Of a stretch of DNA of 64,000 bases, positions 35,831 through 44,012 are shown in pieces. Position numbers and translations under genes: made by a program. Numbering within the stretch: position 1 is the first letter of the stretch; the number at the start of each line of letters is the position of its first letter. The notes beneath the pieces are model-generated. The model was not told where the DNA came from. It saw nothing but the letters and a program-made list of their open reading frames with translations, and searched no databases. This stretch comes from Rhizobium freirei PRF 81 (GTDB lineage Bacteria; Pseudomonadota; Alphaproteobacteria; Rhizobiales; Rhizobiaceae): NCBI RefSeq assembly GCF_000359745.1, contig NZ_AQHN01000056.1, positions 1 through 64,000 of the forward strand, in the 5' to 3' direction.

Positions 35831-38800
35831 CTATTCGGCGGCTATCGGGAGCACCTCCGCCGAATGTTCGTTGTCGTTGTGATGGTGCTGTTTCAGCGGA
35901 CGGTTGCCCGTCAGGCTGCGGATCAGCACGTAGAAGACCGGCGTCATGAAGATACCGAAGAAGGTGACGCCGATCATGCCTGCGAACACAGCGACACCCA
36001 TGGCAGCGCGCATCTCCGCACCGGCACCGGTCGAGGTGACAAGCGGCACGACACCCATGATGAAGGCCATGGAGGTCATCAGGATCGGGCGCAGACGCAG
36101 GCGGCTGGCCTCTATCGCGGCCTGAACCGGCGTACGGCCTTCGAATTCCAGCTCGCGGGCAAATTCCACGATCAGGATCGCGTTCTTCGCCGACAAGCCC
36201 ACCAACACCACCAGGCCGATCTGGGTGAAGATGTTGTTGTCCCCACCCGTGAGCCAGACTCCGGTCAGCGCCGCCAATACACCCATCGGCACGATCATGA
36301 CGATGGCGAGCGGCAATGTCAGGCTCTCGTATTGGGCGGCCAGCACGAGGAAGACCAGCAGCAGCGCCAACGGGAAGACGACGACGCTGGAATTGCCGGC
36401 CAGAATCTGCTGGTAGGTCAAGTCCGTCCATTCGAAGTCTATACCGGGCGGCAACGTCTCATGCAGAATCTTCTCGATTGCCGCTTGCGCCTGGCCTGAC
36501 GAGAAACCGGGCGCCGGGCCGCCATTGATGTCGGCCGCCAGGAAACCGTTATAGCGGTTCGTGCGTTCCGGACCGGTCGTGGCGTTCACCTTCAGCAGGG
36601 CTGAAAGTGGGATCATCTGACCCGATGCCGAACGGACCTTCAACTGGCCGATATCTTCCGGCTGAGCGCGGAACTTGGCATCGGCCTGCACGCGGACGCT
36701 GTAGGTGCGGCCGAAGGCGTTGAAGTCGTTCACATAGAGCGAACCGAGATAGATCTGCAGCGTCTGGAAGACGTCAGTGACGGAGACCCCGAGCTGCTCT
36801 GCCTTGGCGCGGTCGAGATCGGCGAAAAGCTGCGGCACGTTAATCTGGAAGCTCGAGAAGATGCCGGCGAGTTCCGGTGTCTGGTAGGCCTTGCCGATCA
36901 CTGCCTTGGCCGCCTGGTCGAGCGCCTGGTTGCCCAGGCCGGCGCGATCCTCAATCTGCAACTTGAAGCCGCCTGTCGTGCCGAGACCGTTGACCGGCGG
37001 CGGCGGGAACATGGCGATGAAGGCATCCTGGATGACGCCGAACTTCTGGTTCAGCGCCATGGCGATCGCCCCGCCAGAAAGGTCCGGCGTCTTGCGCTCG
37101 TCGAAGTCCTTCAGCGTCACGAAAACGACGCCGGCATTCGAGGAATTGGTGAAGCCGTTGATCGACAGGCCCGGGAAGGCGATCGCGTTGGCGACGCCCG
37201 GCTGCTTCAGCGCAATGTCCGTCATGCGCTTGATCACGTCTTCCGTACGGTCGAGGCTTGCAGCATCCGGCAACTGTGCGAAGCCGATCAGATACTGCTT
37301 GTCCTGCGACGGCACAAAACCGCCTGGAACCGTTGCGAACAGACTATAGGTTGCTCCCACCAGCGCGAGGTAGATCACCATGACGATGCTCTTTCGCGAC
37401 AGCAGGCCGCCGACGCCCTTACCGTAGTATTTCGAACCGGCTCCGAACGCCCGGTTGAAGCCGCGGAAGAACCAGCCGAAGACCGCGTCCATGATCCGTG
37501 TCAACCGATCCTTCGGCGCATGATGGCCCTTCAGGAGCAGGGATGCCAGTGCCGGAGACAGGGTGAGCGAGTTGAAGGCCGAGATGACGGTCGAGATGGC
37601 GATCGTCAGCGCGAACTGGCGGTAGAACTGGCCGGACAGGCCGGAGATGAAGGCTAGCGGCACGAAGACCGCGACGAGGACCAGCGCGATCGCGATGATC
37701 GGACCGGAGACTTCCTTCATGGCCTTGTAGGTAGCGTCTCGCGGACTGAGCCCGTTCTCGATATTACGTTCGACGTTCTCGACCACCACGATCGCGTCGT
37801 CCACGACAATACCGATCGCCAGCACCAGGCCGAACAGACTAAGCGCGTTGATCGAGAAGCCGAAGACATACATCACCGCAAAAGTGCCGATGATCGATAC
37901 TGGGACGGCGATCAGCGGGATGATCGAGGCACGCCATGTCTGCAAGAACAGGATGACGACGAGGACGACGAGCGCGATGGCTTCGAGCAGCGTGTCGATC
38001 ACCTTCTCGATCGAGGCACGGACGAATTTCGTCGTGTCGTAGACGATCTCGTACTTAACACCCGCAGGCATGGCCTGCTGCAGCACGTTCATGGTCGAGC
38101 GCACGTTATTCGCGATCTCGATCGCGTTCGAACCGGGCGCCTGGAGAACCGCGACAGCGACGGCCGGCTTGCCGTCGAGCAGCGAACGCAGCGTATAGTC
38201 TTGGGCACCAAGCTCGACGCGGGCGACGTCGCGAAGGCGGGTGATCTCGCCGTTGGCGCCCGTCTTGACGATGATGTTGCCGAACTCCTCAGGGGTGCGC
38301 AGGCGGCCCTGGGCATTGACGTTGAGCTGCAGATCCACGCCCGGCCGGCTGGGTGAGGCACCGATGATGCCGGCCGCAGCCTGGACGTTCTGGGAGCTGA
38401 TCGCATTGCTAATGTCGCTGGCGGCAAGATTATGCTCGGCCGCCTTCTGCGGATCGATCCACACACGCATGGAATAGTCGCCGGCGCCGAAGACCTGCAC
38501 CTGCCCGACGCCTTCGATCCGGGCGAGCCGATCCTTAATGTTCAGGGTCGCATAGTTTCGCAGATAGGTGATGTCGTGGTCGGCCCCGTCCGAGACGAGG
38601 TTGACGACCACGATGAAATTGGGCGAGCTCTTGACGGTCGTGATGCCGAGGGCACGGACTTCCGCGGGCAGGCGCGGCTCGGCCTGCGAAACGCGGTTCT
38701 GCACGAGCTGCTGCGCCTTGTCCGGATCGGTGCCGAGCTTGAAGGTGACCGTCACGTTGAGAGCGCCGTCTGATGTCGCCTGGCTGGACATGTAGAGCAT

Positions 38801-39028
38801 GCCCTCGACGCCGTTGATCTGCTCTTCGAGCGGCGTCGCCACCGTTTCGGCGATGACGGTCGGGTTGGCGCCGGGATAGGTGGCGCGCACGACAATCGAC
38901 GGGGGCACAACCTCTGGATATTCGGAGATCGGCAGCGCTCTGAGGCCGATCAGGCCGGCGACCACGATGAGGACCGAAAGAACACCGGCAAAGACCGGGC
39001 GGTCGACAAAGAATCTGGAGATGTTCAT
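35831..39028 (-). CDS. RND efflux permease (AcrB/MexF, HAE1 family)
   Basis: A 1065-residue inner-membrane proton-drug antiporter. It has the usual layout of a first transmembrane helix (VFAGVLSVLIVVAGLIGLRALPISEYPEVVPPSIVV), two large periplasmic loops and twelve helices. The proton relay aspartates lie in LVLAIGIVVDDAIVVVENVERN on TM4. Conserved stretches GPIIAIALVLVAVFVPLAFI and GLSAKNAILIVEFARELE are present. The membrane-fusion partner is encoded upstream, and no outer-membrane channel gene is present, so TolC is presumably supplied from elsewhere. A hairpin separates it from the fusion-protein gene. Confidence 0.95.
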   Translation of the reverse strand: MNISRFFVDRPVFAGVLSVLIVVAGLIGLRALPISEYPEVVPPSIVVRATYPGANPTVIAETVATPLEEQINGVEGMLYMSSQATSDGALNVTVTFKLGTDPDKAQQLVQNRVSQAEPRLPAEVRALGITTVKSSPNFIVVVNLVSDGADHDITYLRNYATLNIKDRLARIEGVGQVQVFGAGDYSMRVWIDPQKAAEHNLAASDISNAISSQNVQAAAGIIGASPSRPGVDLQLNVNAQGRLRTPEEFGNIIVKTGANGEITRLRDVARVELGAQDYTLRSLLDGKPAVAVAVLQAPGSNAIEIANNVRSTMNVLQQAMPAGVKYEIVYDTTKFVRASIEKVIDTLLEAIALVVLVVILFLQTWRASIIPLIAVPVSIIGTFAVMYVFGFSINALSLFGLVLAIGIVVDDAIVVVENVERNIENGLSPRDATYKAMKEVSGPIIAIALVLVAVFVPLAFISGLSGQFYRQFALTIAISTVISAFNSLTLSPALASLLLKGHHAPKDRLTRIMDAVFGWFFRGFNRAFGAGSKYYGKGVGGLLSRKSIVMVIYLALVGATYSLFATVPGGFVPSQDKQYLIGFAQLPDAASLDRTEDVIKRMTDIALKQPGVANAIAFPGLSINGFTNSSNAGVVFVTLKDFDERKTPDLSGGAIAMALNQKFGVIQDAFIAMFPPPPVNGLGTTGGFKLQIEDRAGLGNQALDQAAKAVIGKAYQTPELAGIFSSFQINVPQLFADLDRAKAEQLGVSVTDVFQTLQIYLGSLYVNDFNAFGRTYSVRVQADAKFRAQPEDIGQLKVRSASGQMIPLSALLKVNATTGPERTNRYNGFLAADINGGPAPGFSSGQAQAAIEKILHETLPPGIDFEWTDLTYQQILAGNSSVVVFPLALLLVFLVLAAQYESLTLPLAIVMIVPMGVLAALTGVWLTGGDNNIFTQIGLVVLVGLSAKNAILIVEFARELEFEGRTPVQAAIEASRLRLRPILMTSMAFIMGVVPLVTSTGAGAEMRAAMGVAVFAGMIGVTFFGIFMTPVFYVLIRSLTGNRPLKQHHHNDNEHSAEVLPIAAE

Positions 39029-39118
39029 ATCAAAGCCCCCTCTGGGGTGAGAACGGATACAAAATTCCTGTCCGACGATTTGAGAGCCGCCGGCGGATCA
39101 TGTGATTTCGGAATGTCG

Positions 39119-39142
39119 GCCTTCTGCCCACGGGCAGAAGGC
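39119..39142 (-). other. Intercistronic hairpin between the RND fusion protein and the permease
   Basis: GCCTTCTGCC (39119-39128) pairs with GGCAGAAGGC (39133-39142) around a 4-base loop. It lies in the 120-bp gap of the efflux operon, 7 bases before the end of the fusion-protein gene. There is no T-run. It is more likely to stabilise or process the mRNA than to stop transcription. Confidence 0.5.
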
Positions 39143-39148
39143 GAAGTC

Positions 39149-40339
39149 TTACTGAGCGGTCGCGACCTTCTCTGCCAACTGCGGTGCGACGACTGCACCG
39201 GGACGGATCCGCTGCAGCCCGTTGACGACGATCTTCTCGCCGGCTTTCAGGCCGTTCTCGATCACTCGCTGGCCGTCAACCAGCGACCCGAGCTGGACCT
39301 GCCGGTAATTGACCTTGTTCTCGCCATCCACGACGAAGACGAACTTCTTATCCTGGTCGGTGCCGACTGCGCGGTCGTCGATGACGATCCTGTTCTCGGC
39401 TTTCGGCTGACCCATACGGACCCGCACGAACTGACCTGGGATGAGACGACCGCCCGGATTGTCGAAGACTGCGCGAACGCTGACAGTGCCGCTCGCCGCA
39501 TCGACCTCATTGTCGATCAGCTGCAGCTTGCCCTTGATCGGTGTCCCGCTATCGCTTGCCGTACCGATCTGAACCGGGATCTGCTCGATCGGCGCAACGG
39601 CGCCACCATTCGCCGGCAGTTCGGCCAGCGCCTGGGTCACGGTCTGCTCGTTGGCGCTGAAGCTCGCATAGATCGGATCGACCGATACTAGCGTTGTCAG
39701 TGCCGGCGACGAGGAGCCGGCAGCGACAAGATTGCCGACGGTGACGGCGATCTTACCGACGCGCCCGGCGATCGGAGCGCGGACCTGCGTATAGTCGAGG
39801 TTCAGCTGCGCCGTCTGCAGGGCCGCCTGCGCCGCCTTCAGATTGGCCTCCGCCTCGGCATAATTGCTGGTGCGCGCATCCATGTCGCTCTGCGAGATCG
39901 TCTTGTTGTCGAAGAGCTTCTGGCCGCGGGCGACTTCGACCTTGGTCAGATCAAGCTTCGCCTTGGCGGCCGATACCTGTGCCTGCGCCTGTGCGACCGT
40001 TGCCTCATAGGGTGCAGGATCGATCGTCACAAGCAGGTCACCCTGCTTGACCAAGGCGCCCTCGCGGAAATGCACGGACTGAATTGCGCCGGCGACACGC
40101 GGCCGGATTTCGACCCGGTCGATGGCTTCAAGCCGGCCGGAAAACTCCTGCCAAGTGGTAATGTCGCGCGGCTCCACAGCAGCGACAGTGACCGGGATCG
40201 CCGGCGTCGCCGCCGGGCCGGCTGCCTCGGTTGCCTGAGCGCCACGCGGCAGCTCCAGATAGAAAGCCGCGCCTGAAATGGCCGCAACAACACCCATGCC
40301 GGCACCCCATAGGGCCCAGCGCTTACCGTTGGACTTCAT
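39149..40339 (-). CDS. RND efflux periplasmic membrane-fusion protein (AcrA family)
   Basis: A 396-residue periplasmic adaptor. It has an N-terminal signal/anchor helix (ALWGAGMGVVAAISGAAFYLEL), a lipoyl domain (RVAGAIQSVHFREGALVKQGDLLVTIDPAPYE), the alpha-hairpin (AQAQVSAAKAKLDLTKVEVARGQKLFD) and a beta-barrel with IAGRVGKIAVTVGNLV. It would link the inner-membrane pump to an outer-membrane channel. The start MKSNGKRW has AGGAGAG upstream. It lies between the degenerate hydrolase gene and the RND permease gene, all on the same strand. The pump's substrates are unknown. Confidence 0.93.
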   Translation of the reverse strand: MKSNGKRWALWGAGMGVVAAISGAAFYLELPRGAQATEAAGPAATPAIPVTVAAVEPRDITTWQEFSGRLEAIDRVEIRPRVAGAIQSVHFREGALVKQGDLLVTIDPAPYEATVAQAQAQVSAAKAKLDLTKVEVARGQKLFDNKTISQSDMDARTSNYAEAEANLKAAQAALQTAQLNLDYTQVRAPIAGRVGKIAVTVGNLVAAGSSSPALTTLVSVDPIYASFSANEQTVTQALAELPANGGAVAPIEQIPVQIGTASDSGTPIKGKLQLIDNEVDAASGTVSVRAVFDNPGGRLIPGQFVRVRMGQPKAENRIVIDDRAVGTDQDKKFVFVVDGENKVNYRQVQLGSLVDGQRVIENGLKAGEKIVVNGLQRIRPGAVVAPQLAEKVATAQ

Positions 40340-40513
40340 GTTAGTCTCTCCTTTGGTCCCCTCTTGGGACACGGGAACCGAAAAATTCCTATTGTCTCGA
40401 TACAGTCAGGGGCTCGAAGCGCCACGTATCCGCACGAAGATCACTTCTTGCCTTTGCTTCCGACATCTCATCCAGATCCGCGTTTTCCCTCGCGATCGGA
40501 ACGCTGCCGTCGA

Positions 40514-41326
40514 TCAAGCCTGCACGTCTTCGACAAAACCCTTGAAACAACAGCATACATCGCGTTGCCATGAAGGCCTGTCCTTCGACTGCCCGCCGTA
40601 GAGAGTGGGCCAGCCTGTCCCGGCGGGGAGGACTTGCTGGCGAACACGGACGCCAGCATCTCTCAGCCGACTGCCGTATTCCATGCTCTCGTCGCGGAGC
40701 GGGTCGTCCTCGGCCGTGAGCACCAATGCCGGCGCGAGGCCCGAAAGCCGCGAACAGTATCGAGGCGCTGCATAGGGATGGCAAACACCGCCCAGGAAAC
40801 CCAGGTAACGGTTCCAACCCTCCGTCCAGCGCTCGCGCATGCCGCTTTCCTCCGCCTGGAGGAAAGATTTCGATCCCATGAAGGGATCGAGCAAAGGCGA
40901 GATCAATACCTGCCCGTCCAGCGAGCCCGGTATCTGGTCGCGCGCCTTCAAAGCGACGCCCGCTGCGACATTGCCACCCGATTCCTCTCCGGCGACAAAC
41001 AGCAGCGATTTTTTCGCCCCGCCCAGCGCAAGCATGTTCCGCTTGTTGCTGAGGTAGGCGAGAATCCCGTAGGCGCATTCGAGCACCTTCGGAAAAGCAT
41101 TCTGATTGCAGCTCGTATAATCAGCCGCAACCACGATGGCCCCGGCCTCTGCGAGGCTTGCCGCCACCGGTCTGTTGGTCGCATGGTCGGTATCGAGAAA
41201 AGCGCCGCCGTGCAGATAAAGCACGAGGGGTGCCGCCTTCTTCAAACCTTCGCCGTTATAGATCCGAGCTGCCACCGGCCCCGTAGGCACGTTTTCCAGC
41301 ACAACATCTTTCCACGGCGCACTCAT
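40514..41326 (-). CDS. HSL-family alpha/beta-hydrolase homologue lacking catalytic serine and histidine
   Basis: A 270-residue protein with the hormone-sensitive-lipase fold: oxyanion motif YLHGGAF (HGG at 39-41) and Asp region LTAEDDPLRDE (D207/D208). The nucleophile elbow is unusual: where HSL enzymes read GDSAGGN, this one reads GEESGGN (113-119), with E115 at the serine position. The usual C-terminal HGF is replaced by GTGWP, so the expected histidine is absent. It is probably not an ordinary esterase; it may bind a ligand or act as a structural partner. It is first in the same-strand series leading to the RND pump genes (174-bp gap). Confidence 0.75.
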   Translation of the reverse strand: MSAPWKDVVLENVPTGPVAARIYNGEGLKKAAPLVLYLHGGAFLDTDHATNRPVAASLAEAGAIVVAADYTSCNQNAFPKVLECAYGILAYLSNKRNMLALGGAKKSLLFVAGEESGGNVAAGVALKARDQIPGSLDGQVLISPLLDPFMGSKSFLQAEESGMRERWTEGWNRYLGFLGGVCHPYAAPRYCSRLSGLAPALVLTAEDDPLRDESMEYGSRLRDAGVRVRQQVLPAGTGWPTLYGGQSKDRPSWQRDVCCCFKGFVEDVQA

Positions 41327-41353
41327 CGACCCAATTCCCTATCTGTTCGAGTG

Positions 41354-41481
41354 AATATGATCCAATCCAGCAGCCCTCTAACATGCTTTCAATCATATTC
41401 TCGATAATGCGGTCTTTGGCGCCCCCATGCCGCATTGCAACAATTACGATTAAAACATATTGTTATTCCGCTTCGAGAATA
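41354..41481. promoter_or_regulatory. Two inverted repeats in the hydrolase/LysR divergent gap
   Basis: GAATATGAT (41354-41362) faces ATCATATTC (41393-41401), and TATTCTCGA (41397-41405) faces TCGAGAATA (41473-41481). Both are 9-base perfect arm pairs in the 233-bp gap between the hydrolase and LysR starts. They are probable regulator binding sites for the RND operon. Confidence 0.45.
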
Positions 41482-41559
41482 AGTAGCCTATATTCGATCA
41501 GACTATTCAGGATCACAAACAATCGACCTCTTTTCGTCGAGGTCAAGGGACATCATAGA

Positions 41560-42471
41560 ATGGACCAATTATCAGCAATGCGGGCATTCGCGCGCGTGGT
41601 CGAAACGGGTAACTTCACCCGCGCCGCCGCCGCCCTTTCCATGCCGAAGGCAACGGTGACGACGCTCATCCAGTCGCTCGAGGCGCATCTTCACGCCAAA
41701 CTTCTGAACCGCACGACCCGGCGCGTCATGGTGACGACGGATGGTGCGCTTTACTACGAACGCGCCATTCAGATCCTCTCCGAGATCGAGGAGCTGGACG
41801 GCAGCATCAGCAATTCGCAGAGCCTGCCGGGCGGCCGCCTGCGTGTTGAAATGGCCGGCGCCTTCGCCGAGAAGATCGTGATGCCGGCACTGTGTGATTT
41901 TCACCAGCGCTACCCCGACATCCACATCGATCTCGGCGTCGGCGATCGGCTCGTGGACTATCTGGCCGAGAATGTCGATTGCGCCTTGCGCGCAGGCATG
42001 CCGAGCGACCAGTCGCTGATCGCCCGGCGCGTCGGCGAAATGCACTTTGTCACATGCGCATCTCCTCTTTATATCGAGAAGCACGGCGTCCCGGAACGGC
42101 CGGAGAACCTTGAAACCAGTCATCATGCGGTCTGCTACTTTCGCTCGCAAACCGGCCGTACGGTTCCTTTCGTCTTCGAACGCGGCAATGAGTCTCTGGA
42201 GATCAGCCCCCGCTATATCCTCTCGGTCAATGACGGCCGCAGCTACATTCATGCGGCGTTGACCGGCCTCGGCATCGCGCAGGTGCCGAGCTTCATGGCG
42301 CGGGATGCGCTTGCCAGGGGAGACCTCGTGCCCGTCCTCTCAGGCTGGACCCGGCCTGTCATGCCCATGCACATCGTCTATCCGCCCAACCGGCACCTCA
42401 GCAACAAGGTGCGCGTTTTCGTCGACTGGCTGGCGAAATTGCTGGTGACCGCACGGGTCGGTGAAGCGTAA
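41560..42471 (+). CDS. LysR-family regulator divergent from the RND operon
   Basis: A 303-residue LysR protein of the CrgA/MexT-like group: helix-turn-helix MDQLSAMRAFARVVETGNFTRAAAALSMPKATVTTLIQSLE, then a substrate domain (from about residue 90) with GRLRVEMAGAFAEKIVMPAL and GLGIAQVPSFMA. Its gene diverges from the hydrolase-MFP-RND series, which is the usual location for a pump regulator. The gap contains two inverted repeats. A hairpin terminator follows the stop. Confidence 0.9.
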   Translation: MDQLSAMRAFARVVETGNFTRAAAALSMPKATVTTLIQSLEAHLHAKLLNRTTRRVMVTTDGALYYERAIQILSEIEELDGSISNSQSLPGGRLRVEMAGAFAEKIVMPALCDFHQRYPDIHIDLGVGDRLVDYLAENVDCALRAGMPSDQSLIARRVGEMHFVTCASPLYIEKHGVPERPENLETSHHAVCYFRSQTGRTVPFVFERGNESLEISPRYILSVNDGRSYIHAALTGLGIAQVPSFMARDALARGDLVPVLSGWTRPVMPMHIVYPPNRHLSNKVRVFVDWLAKLLVTARVGEA

Positions 42472-42484
42472 GATCGGAAAATCG

Positions 42485-42510
42485 CCCTCTCCCTTTTCCA
42501 AGGGAGAGGG
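42485..42510. terminator. Perfect hairpin after the LysR gene
   Basis: CCCTCTCCCTT (42485-42495) pairs perfectly with AAGGGAGAGGG (42500-42510) around the loop TTCC. It lies between the LysR stop and the convergent carboxymuconolactone-decarboxylase-family gene and resembles the GGGGAGAGGG-type palindromes repeated at 63718. The T-run is weak. Confidence 0.65.
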
Positions 42511-42530
42511 ATCGCGGCTTCGGGCATCCT

Positions 42531-42989
42531 TCAGTTCCAGGAGGCTCCCGCCTGCTGGCGAACCGTCGAGTTCAGCCGGTTCCAGACATTGTCGATCGCG
42601 ATCGCAACGATGAGGGCGGACAATGCCTTCTCATCGTAATGCCGGGCGGCTTCGTTCCAAATCTCGTCGGTGACGGCATCCGGCCGGTCGGCAAGCCGGG
42701 TGACGGCTTCCCCTAGAGCAAGAGCCGCGCGCTCGGCATCCGAAAAATAGGGCATTTCGCGCCAGGCGGAGACGCCGACGATACGTTCCATCGTTTCGCC
42801 CGCCTTCTGCAGCTTGCGAAAGCCCATATCGGTGCAGACGCTGCAGCCGTTGATCTGGCTGACGCGCAGATGCACGAGGTCCATGGTGTTTTCCGACAGG
42901 CCGCGATCCTTGATCGAATTGCTGACGGCCATAAGCGCCTGCAGCGTTTCGGGCAGGACGAGGGCTGGGTTCTTCATACGAGCTTGCAT
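42531..42989 (-). CDS. Carboxymuconolactone decarboxylase/AhpD-family protein (ECF41 partner)
   Basis: A 152-residue protein of the CMD/AhpD fold. The redox cysteines are C49 and C52 in NGCSVCTDMG. In AhpD-like proteins the second cysteine is followed by xxxH; here that position is G56, so the proton relay differs. Function may be peroxidase-like or thiol-disulfide exchange. AGGAAACA precedes the ATG at 42989. A CMD-family gene is the typical target next to ECF41 sigma genes. The minus-strand promoter at 43095-43121 fits the ECF41 motif, leaving about 100 bases of leader. Confidence 0.85.
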   Translation of the reverse strand: MQARMKNPALVLPETLQALMAVSNSIKDRGLSENTMDLVHLRVSQINGCSVCTDMGFRKLQKAGETMERIVGVSAWREMPYFSDAERAALALGEAVTRLADRPDAVTDEIWNEAARHYDEKALSALIVAIAIDNVWNRLNSTVRQQAGASWN

Positions 42990-43059
42990 ATTTGTTTCCT
43001 CTGTTGTGCGAGCGCTGTTGCCGCTCGCGTTCAGACGATGCACTTTCCTGCCGATCCGT

Positions 43060-43086
43060 TGTCACACCGGCCGGATTTCGTTCGTC
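43060..43086 (+). promoter_or_regulatory. ECF41-type promoter for the sigma-factor gene
   Basis: TGTCACA (43060-43066) and CGTC (43083-43086) are separated by exactly 16 bases, an exact fit to the ECF41 consensus TGTCACA-N16-CGTC. The implied start of transcription lies near 43093, about 30 bases upstream of the sigma-gene ATG. This implies autoregulation. Confidence 0.8.
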
Positions 43087-43094
43087 ATAGGTCT

Positions 43095-43121
43095 GACGGA
43101 ACACGATGAGGGAATGTGACC
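43095..43121 (-). promoter_or_regulatory. ECF41-type promoter for the CMD-family gene
   Basis: On the minus strand GGTCACA (43121-43115) and CGTC (43098-43095) are spaced by 16 bases. Ten of eleven fixed positions match the ECF41 consensus. It points away from the sigma gene, towards the CMD-family gene, and faces the promoter at 43060-43086 with 8 bases between their -10 elements. Confidence 0.75.
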
Positions 43122-43122
43122 G

Positions 43123-44007
43123 ATGGACGAAAAAAAGTGGCAGTCGGAAAAATTCGAGGCGAACCGGCCGCATCTGCGCGCCGTTGCCTATCGTATGCTC
43201 GGCTCGCGCACGGAGGCCGAGGATGCCGTGCAGGAAACATGGCTGCGCCTGGTCAGAAGCGACACCACCGATGTCGAAAATCTCAGCGGCTGGCTGACGA
43301 CGGTCACCGCACGCATCTGCCTCGACTTGCTGCGCGCCCGCAAATCCCGCCGCGAAGAACCGCTGACAATTCATGTTCCCGAACCGATGGTGGTACATGA
43401 GGCCGGAAACGGCACCGATCCGGAACAGGATGCTCTACTGGCCGATTCCGTCGGCCTCGCCCTTCTGGTCGTCCTGGAAAAACTCAATCCGGCCGAACGT
43501 CTTGCTTTTGTTCTGCACGACATGTTCGACGTCTCTTTCGACGATATAGCCCCGATTCTGGGACGCACGACGGTTGCGACGCGCCAGCTTGCGAGCCGCG
43601 CCCGCCGCCGCGTGCAGGATACGCCATCGACAACGGAAGCCGATCTCACCCGCCAGCGCCATGTGGTCGATGCCTTCCTGACAGCCTCCCGCGTCGGCGA
43701 CATGCAGGCGCTATTGGCCGTGCTTGATCCCGAAGCGATCTTCCGTCCGGATGCCGTCGCGGCTCATATGGGATCCGTCGGCGAAATCCGAGGGCGGGCC
43801 GCCGTCGCCGCGACCTTCAACGGCCGCGCGCAAGCAGCACGACCAGCCGTCATCGATGGCGCCGTCGGCGCCGTCGTGGTTATCGGCGGGCAGCTCCGCA
43901 TCGCGCTTGGCTTTACGCTTAATGAGGACAATCTGGTCACGGCCGTCGATGCAATGGCCGATCCGGAACGGCTGCGCAAGCTCGACATCCTGATGATCGA
44001 GCCATGA
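43123..44007 (+). CDS. ECF41-type extracytoplasmic-function sigma factor with SnoaL-like tail
   Basis: A 294-residue sigma factor. Region 2 lies within about residues 10-75 (HLRAVAYRMLGSRTEAEDAVQETWLRLV). Region 4 is at about 110-165 (LNPAERLAFVLHDMFDVSFDDIAPILGRTTVATRQLASRARRRV). A fused SnoaL-like domain (about 176-294) replaces the anti-sigma factor in this group. The ECF41 linker motif appears as VPEP at 85-88. The DGGG-type motif expected in the tail is absent, the region reading EAIFRPDAVAAHMG, and the NPDKL motif appears as DPERL. The start is 2 bases past the facing promoter. Confidence 0.9.
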   Translation: MDEKKWQSEKFEANRPHLRAVAYRMLGSRTEAEDAVQETWLRLVRSDTTDVENLSGWLTTVTARICLDLLRARKSRREEPLTIHVPEPMVVHEAGNGTDPEQDALLADSVGLALLVVLEKLNPAERLAFVLHDMFDVSFDDIAPILGRTTVATRQLASRARRRVQDTPSTTEADLTRQRHVVDAFLTASRVGDMQALLAVLDPEAIFRPDAVAAHMGSVGEIRGRAAVAATFNGRAQAARPAVIDGAVGAVVVIGGQLRIALGFTLNEDNLVTAVDAMADPERLRKLDILMIEP

Positions 44008-44012
44008 ACGCG

